Shown in pieces: positions 60,169-64,000 of a DNA stretch of 64,000 nt (its first letter is position 1; each line of letters opens with the position of its first letter). The stretch is from assembly GCF_900573885.1 (NCBI RefSeq), contig NZ_UPSE01000306.1, positions 1 through 64,000 on the forward strand, given 5' to 3'. The notes under the pieces were generated by a model. The model had not been told where the DNA came from. It did no database searches and saw only the letters and a list, made by a program, of their open reading frames with translations. The position numbers and the translations under genes are program-made. The DNA is from Pseudomonas viridiflava (GTDB lineage Bacteria; Pseudomonadota; Gammaproteobacteria; Pseudomonadales; Pseudomonadaceae).

Positions 60169-60429
60169 ATGAAGCGAATCAAGGAATGGTTAGCCAGCGC
60201 CCTGCGTTTTACCGCCCGCCCCCTTCCCGCCTACAAAGACGAAACAGAACGTCAGCAGTTCGACCAGGACTGCATCGATTGTCTTGGCTACAAAGGTGAT
60301 GAACTGGTGATGCTGACCGAGCATGACCTGTTCAAAATCTGGCGAGCCGGCGCCCAACGCGCCCGGGCTGAAGCCGAACTGCTAGCCACCGAGCCGCCGT
60401 CGCTTGCACCGATACGCTGCGCCAGCTAA
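60169..60429 (+). CDS. Small soluble protein of unknown function
   Basis: An 86-residue protein: MKRIKEWLASALRFTARPLP then DETERQQFDQDCIDCLGYKGD with two Cys three residues apart, ending in an Ala-rich helix. AAGGA precedes ATG 60169. No family recognised. It is divergent from the dehydratase gene. Confidence 0.6.
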   Translation: MKRIKEWLASALRFTARPLPAYKDETERQQFDQDCIDCLGYKGDELVMLTEHDLFKIWRAGAQRARAEAELLATEPPSLAPIRCAS

Positions 60430-60638
60430 CCCAAGACCGCGCGACAGCACGCCGCCTTTTTCGTGGACGCAAGGCACGGCGTGGGTTGGGTCGGTCCGCG
60501 TACGGTGAGCAAAGCGAAGCCCAACATGAGGAAACGGTTCGCGCTACCGCGTTGTGCTTTGCTCCCTTCTGCCCGCTAGTGGGAGAAGGGCTGAGCAAAA
60601 GGGTTCGAATATCTTATTCAGCTCTAAATTAGAGCAAC
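60430..60638. other. Spacer with repeat copy and composition shift
   Basis: A diverged copy of the GGGTTGAGC...GCGAAGCCCAAC repeat is at about 60482-60524 (GTGGGTTGGGTCGG and GAGCAAAGCGAAGCCCAAC). At about 60600 the DNA turns AT-rich, marking the edge of the toxin/immunity region. GCTCTAAATTAGAGC at 60621-60635 is a perfect palindrome. No gene is supported. Confidence 0.6.
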
Positions 60639-60734
60639 TTAATAACGCAATCCCCTTTTTACTAATTGAACGACCGTATCACTCGTGGCGGTTGCACCCG
60701 ACGGGGAACCTGCGCCTTTTGGACCATCAAACTT
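60639..60734 (-). pseudogene. Remnant of a displaced CdiA C-terminal (toxin) module
   Basis: On the minus strand a 31-codon frame reads KFDGPKGAGSPSGATATSDT and continues to a stop at 60639. Its first residues repeat the seam of the intact gene (KGFGGPKGGSAVA, near 61340), and the DNA there is also alike (CGCCTTTTGGACCA in both). It has no start codon and overlaps the 3' end of the immunity gene. This pattern, a seam motif followed by a short divergent end downstream of an immunity gene, is that of an orphan toxin module left after replacement. Confidence 0.5.
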
Positions 60735-61056
60735 TAGGCACTATCGCAAAAACCGCTTCCGGCATTAAGCAGCTAAAAATATAACTCTTCGCCTTATCTG
60801 AACTGCGTTTAGAAAAAACAGAATCAGACTCATCGGGCCCTTGGCGGCAGTACCAACTGTCGTACGTCTGCTCAGCTTTCTCGCCAACCAATTTGTATAC
60901 ATCCCCTCCAAGAATCGCAACTCCGAGAGCCTCGAGTTCATAAATAGCATGTAAAGCCTCATCACGACCTAGGGCCCAGTTCCGCACCCCAAAACTCTCT
61001 AGAGATATACCTCTACTTAGAATCGGATCAATTTCCTCCGACCATATAATACTCAT
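60727..61056 (-). CDS. Imm40-type immunity protein
   Basis: A 109-residue cytoplasmic protein starting MSIIWSEEIDPILSRGISLE and containing SFGVRNWALGRDEAL, GVAILGGDVYKLVG and TYDSWYC, which I recognise as the pattern of the polymorphic-toxin immunity family Imm40. It starts three bases after the stop of the CdiA-like toxin gene, where the cognate antidote belongs. It should neutralise the toxin tip at the end of that gene. The DNA is AT-richer than the backbone. Confidence 0.8.
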   Translation of the reverse strand: MSIIWSEEIDPILSRGISLESFGVRNWALGRDEALHAIYELEALGVAILGGDVYKLVGEKAEQTYDSWYCRQGPDESDSVFSKRSSDKAKSYIFSCLMPEAVFAIVPKV

Positions 61057-61059
61057 TGA

Positions 61060-64000
61060 TCACTCCGCCGAGGTCGGTTTGAATAGTCGATGATTGATTG
61101 ACCCATCCGACTCCTTAATGAACTCGAAAACGCCTTGTTTCCCACGGTACTCACCTGGAATTTTCAGCATGTCTCTTACTACACCATCTCCCCCTGTAAT
61201 CTTCGTCACTTGTCCGGCCCGTTGGAAAGCTGTGACAGCTTCCGGGAACCCATGAAGATCGCCAGTCTTTATCTGACCTAACACTTTATCTGTGTATTTC
61301 GTACCGGCAAAGAAATCATCCGCTACTGCGCTTCCGCCTTTTGGACCACCAAACCCTTTCATCCCCCCCACCAACCCCAGCGTCAACCCCAGCAAAACCT
61401 CTTGCTGATAGCCAGGATTCGTAAGCATGAACGCGTAATTTTCGAGCGCTTTTGCGGTGTCGCCTTGGTGGGCGTACAGCAGCGACGAAGACAGGTTCAG
61501 CTGCCATTGCGGAGCGGTTTTGTAGCCTTCCTGAATGCCTGCGGGGGATGTGACATACATCTGGTATTCGGCAGGTTCCATGATCATCCATGGTTTGCCT
61601 GACTCACTTAGCAGGGTGTAACTGACGATATTTCCTTCAGCGTCTTTGTTGAGCGCTACGTTGCCGAGCGATTGACTGGTGACGCCACCAACTTTCAGAA
61701 CGGTCGAGCAACCTGACGCCGAAGGGTCCTTCTTGCAGCCGCTGTATCGTTCCTCGAATTCATCCCAGTGGGCCGTCAGGTTGTATTCGGTCGCATTCTT
61801 CGCAACCCAGGCCCCCGTCTGCAGATCCTGCTCATCCCCGCCCTGAACGGTGGCGGTCAGAACGCCGATAAGCTGCGAGTTCATCACCAGCAGGGCTTTT
61901 TTCTGATCGGGGTCCATCTGGCCGTACTGGTTTGCCAGCGTGTCGACCACGGCTTCGTTGACGCCTGCTGCCAACGCGCCGGTTTTGAAGCTGCCGCCCG
62001 CCGCTTCCGCAGCCAGGCCGCCCATGACGGCGTGCAGTGCGATTTTTGCGGGGCTGCCGTCTTTGAGGTCCCACTGGTTTGCGGCGGTCAGGTCGCCGAT
62101 GAGGTTGAATCCGGCGGCGGCAAAGGTGTTGGCCAGGGTCGCTTGCAGCGCATCGCCCAGGCTTCCTTCGCGTCCCAGCACTTTGTTGAGCACGGCCGAG
62201 GTGCTGTTTTGCAGCATCTGGTTGGCGGCGAACTGCCCGACGCCTTGCAGGCTGCTGAGCCCGCCGGCGGTAGTGGTGATGCCGACCGCGCCGGTGTTGG
62301 CCAGGGCGCCGTTGGTGGCATCGTTGAGGGCGGGAGCCGGGGCAGTGGTGGTGCCGGTCCAGTCGTTGAAAAGGCCAGCGGTCAAGCCGGCGGTTATGCC
62401 GGCCACGGCGTAGTTTTTCAGGCTGTTGCTGTTGAAGGTTTCTTTTGCGGCGGCGCCGAGGTTGCCTTTGTTGTTGATAGTACTGACGGTGGCTGTGCCA
62501 GCAGCGGACGTCAGAACGGCCGTTGCCGCGACGTTTGCCCAGCCGGCTGCTGTTGCTGCGGTACCCGCCGCGGTCGCTGTGGCCGCCGTGGCGGCGGTGC
62601 CAGCGGCGAAGGCACCGCCTCCAGCACCCCCTGCAAGCGTTCCGACCAGGCCCGATGCCGCGCCGGCGGTGAAGTAGGAAACGACAATGATGATGACAAG
62701 CGCCGCAGGGCCGCCGAGGCCGGAGTGACTGTCGCTCCACTGGTCATGCAGTTCTTTGACCTGGCGCCAGTCCACGTCACCGCGCGCTTCGACCTCCTTT
62801 AGCCACGCCATGCCCGGGTCGGCTTGCACCATGGCGTCGATGGATTGGCTGATGGTTTGTTCATTGATCTGCCTCACGTCGATGTGCAGACCGTCGACGG
62901 CGTTGATCAGCACTCCGCCCTTGGCGGCGAGCTGGCTCTGGCGCAGGGTTTCATCGACCTGGCCTTTGTTCTCCATGCTGGTCCATACCCAGCTGTTGCT
63001 GCTCTTTTCGTGGCTTTCGGAGTGGCTGTCTTTTACCGCTTCGAAAGTGATGGCGCCGCCGCTGTCGAGGGTCAGGTCGCCACCGCTTTGCAGATCTGCT
63101 TTTTGATAAAGCTGATCGCCTTCGCTCACCAAGCTCAGATCACCACCAGTGACGATGCTGGTGCCGACGTTGCGCACGCTGGTGACTTGGTCTTTGCGGG
63201 TTTCCTTGGCGCCCCAGCTGCCTTTCTTTTTCGAGTCGAGCAGGTGGTGGTCCGTATCCTCTGCGCTCAAGAGCGCGAGCTGGTCGCCGGCGTAGAAATA
63301 GGCTTCGTTGCCAGCTTGCAGCTCACTGGCGCTGACGATCAGGTTGTTGCCGGCAGCAATATTGAGGTCGCCGCCGGCCTCGATCACGGCGCCTTGCTGA
63401 CGAACGACACTGTCTTGCGCGGTGACCTTTTTGCCGCCGCTGTTGCGGTAAGTATCGTGACTGCTGTCGTTGGCGGCCGAGGCGATGGTGAGGTCTTCAG
63501 CGGCCGTTAGCTGTATGTCGCCGCCGGCTTTGAAGTTGCTGGCCACTACAGCAAGGTCACGACCTGCTGTGGCGGTTAGATCGCCGCCAATCACAACGGT
63601 GGCGCCATGCTGGGTGGTCTGTTCGCGGTTGCTGTGGCCTTTGCGATCTCGGTTGCCGGCGGCGTCCGCCTCGCTCTGACTAACGATCAACAAATCCCGC
63701 CCGGCGCTCAGGTCAGCGTTGCCGCCGGCTTTGAGATTGCCGCCCTGGTTGACGATGTCGCGCCCTGCCGAGAGCGTTAGGTTGCCGCTGGATTCAATGC
63801 CCGCCGCGTTGTCGACGAAATCTTCGCGGCGTTCCAAGCCTTTTTTAGCGGACTCATGAGTGGTGACGCTGCGTTCGTTAGTGATGTCGCCGGTCAGGGC
63901 GATGGCGCTCACGTCTGTGCCAACGACAAGGCCGCCTTTGCTATTGCGGATGCTGTCGGTAGCCAGCAGCGAGACAGTTTCATCGGCCTGCATCAGCCCG
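61060..64000 (-). CDS. CdiA/filamentous-haemagglutinin-like toxin protein, C-terminal 980 residues (partial)
   Basis: Contact-dependent inhibition or two-partner-secreted exoprotein; the N-terminus lies beyond the window. The upstream part consists of haemagglutinin repeats (LSAGRDIVNQGGNLKAGGNA, VVIGGDLTATAGRDLAVV). A hydrophobic Ala/Gly-rich stretch (VVSYFTAGAASGLVGTLAGG) and a DUF637-like part (LKNYAVAGITAGLTAGLFND) follow, then a pretoxin region with GAWVAKNATEYN replacing the VENN motif. The last 90 residues, after KGFGGPKG, are the variable toxin: FAGTKYTDKVLGQIKTG, LHGFPEAVTAF, TGGDGV and INHRLFKP. The pattern suggests a small alpha/beta nuclease toxin, but the family is not certain. 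The immunity gene follows after three bases. Confidence 0.85.
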   Translation of the reverse strand, partial: GLMQADETVSLLATDSIRNSKGGLVVGTDVSAIALTGDITNERSVTTHESAKKGLERREDFVDNAAGIESSGNLTLSAGRDIVNQGGNLKAGGNADLSAGRDLLIVSQSEADAAGNRDRKGHSNREQTTQHGATVVIGGDLTATAGRDLAVVASNFKAGGDIQLTAAEDLTIASAANDSSHDTYRNSGGKKVTAQDSVVRQQGAVIEAGGDLNIAAGNNLIVSASELQAGNEAYFYAGDQLALLSAEDTDHHLLDSKKKGSWGAKETRKDQVTSVRNVGTSIVTGGDLSLVSEGDQLYQKADLQSGGDLTLDSGGAITFEAVKDSHSESHEKSSNSWVWTSMENKGQVDETLRQSQLAAKGGVLINAVDGLHIDVRQINEQTISQSIDAMVQADPGMAWLKEVEARGDVDWRQVKELHDQWSDSHSGLGGPAALVIIIVVSYFTAGAASGLVGTLAGGAGGGAFAAGTAATAATATAAGTAATAAGWANVAATAVLTSAAGTATVSTINNKGNLGAAAKETFNSNSLKNYAVAGITAGLTAGLFNDWTGTTTAPAPALNDATNGALANTGAVGITTTAGGLSSLQGVGQFAANQMLQNSTSAVLNKVLGREGSLGDALQATLANTFAAAGFNLIGDLTAANQWDLKDGSPAKIALHAVMGGLAAEAAGGSFKTGALAAGVNEAVVDTLANQYGQMDPDQKKALLVMNSQLIGVLTATVQGGDEQDLQTGAWVAKNATEYNLTAHWDEFEERYSGCKKDPSASGCSTVLKVGGVTSQSLGNVALNKDAEGNIVSYTLLSESGKPWMIMEPAEYQMYVTSPAGIQEGYKTAPQWQLNLSSSLLYAHQGDTAKALENYAFMLTNPGYQQEVLLGLTLGLVGGMKGFGGPKGGSAVADDFFAGTKYTDKVLGQIKTGDLHGFPEAVTAFQRAGQVTKITGGDGVVRDMLKIPGEYRGKQGVFEFIKESDGSINHRLFKPTSAE

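Overview
The window looks like a chromosomal segment of a Pseudomonas, most like the P. fluorescens/P. putida side of the genus. The backbone is GC-rich. The gene content fits the genus: an aerobic-type cobalamin operon in cobO-cobB-bluB order, a lipA-foldase pair, OprD-type porin, TtcA, GalU/UDP-glucose dehydrogenase and Pseudomonas-type REP repeats (core GTGGGAGCGGCTTTAGCCGCGA). No tRNA, rRNA or CRISPR array was seen.

Layout. 1-9.6 kb: a minus-strand, ten-gene late cobalamin operon (cobO, cobB, bluB, cbiB/cobD, threonine-phosphate decarboxylase, cobQ, cobU, cobT, alpha-ribazole phosphatase, cobS) behind a cobalamin riboswitch. Neighbouring genes overlap, except where a 31-bp perfect inverted repeat sits between cobQ and cobU. 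9.7-19.3 kb: a plus-strand chemosensory cluster (MCP, cheY, STAS protein, cheA, MCP, cheW, cheR, cheB; no cheD). It is followed by an internally deleted MCP paralogue and a LuxR-type response regulator coupled to a 26-codon Cys-rich leader ORF. 19.7-24.6 kb: minus-strand housekeeping genes (HNH protein, O-methyltransferase, two NlpC/P60 lipoproteins, sirtuin, DNA glycosylase, TtcA). 25-30 kb: an AT-richer alternate (CS1/alpha-type) chaperone-usher pilus operon in the order chaperone-pilin-usher-tip adhesin; the usher has an in-frame TAA. 30-36.9 kb: DUF547 protein, J-domain protein, YIP1 protein, SprT, NIPSNAP, a small exported protein, a family III CoA-transferase/racemase with an acyl-CoA dehydrogenase, and a degenerate methyltransferase-like gene behind a strong hairpin.

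37.3-47 kb: lipase and its foldase, a repeat-rich spacer, then a likely sigma-54-driven ketone-body set (OprD porin, GntP permease, 3-hydroxybutyrate dehydrogenase, acetoacetyl-CoA synthetase) that would import 3-hydroxybutyrate and convert it to acetoacetyl-CoA; then an MFS transporter. 47.2-54.8 kb: an eight-haem TPR cytochrome, a TRIC/UPF0126 channel overlapping glutathione reductase, galU and UDP-glucose dehydrogenase. 54.8-58.9 kb: a tightly overlapping kaiC-kaiB-kaiB-histidine kinase operon, the most intriguing system here. 59-64 kb: a PLP dehydratase, a small protein, a displaced toxin-module remnant, an Imm40-like immunity gene and the 3' end of a large CdiA/filamentous haemagglutinin gene that runs off the window.

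Leading candidates for under-described biology: (1) the KaiC-KaiB-KaiB-hybrid kinase operon; (2) a CheA with two MshEN/GspE-N-like motifs between its Hpt and kinase domains, beside a STAS protein; (3) the mini-MCP; (4) the leader ORF of the LuxR regulator; (5) the interrupted usher; (6) the CDI toxin/immunity seam with its orphan remnant. All functions are inferred from sequence features read by eye; no database search was run.
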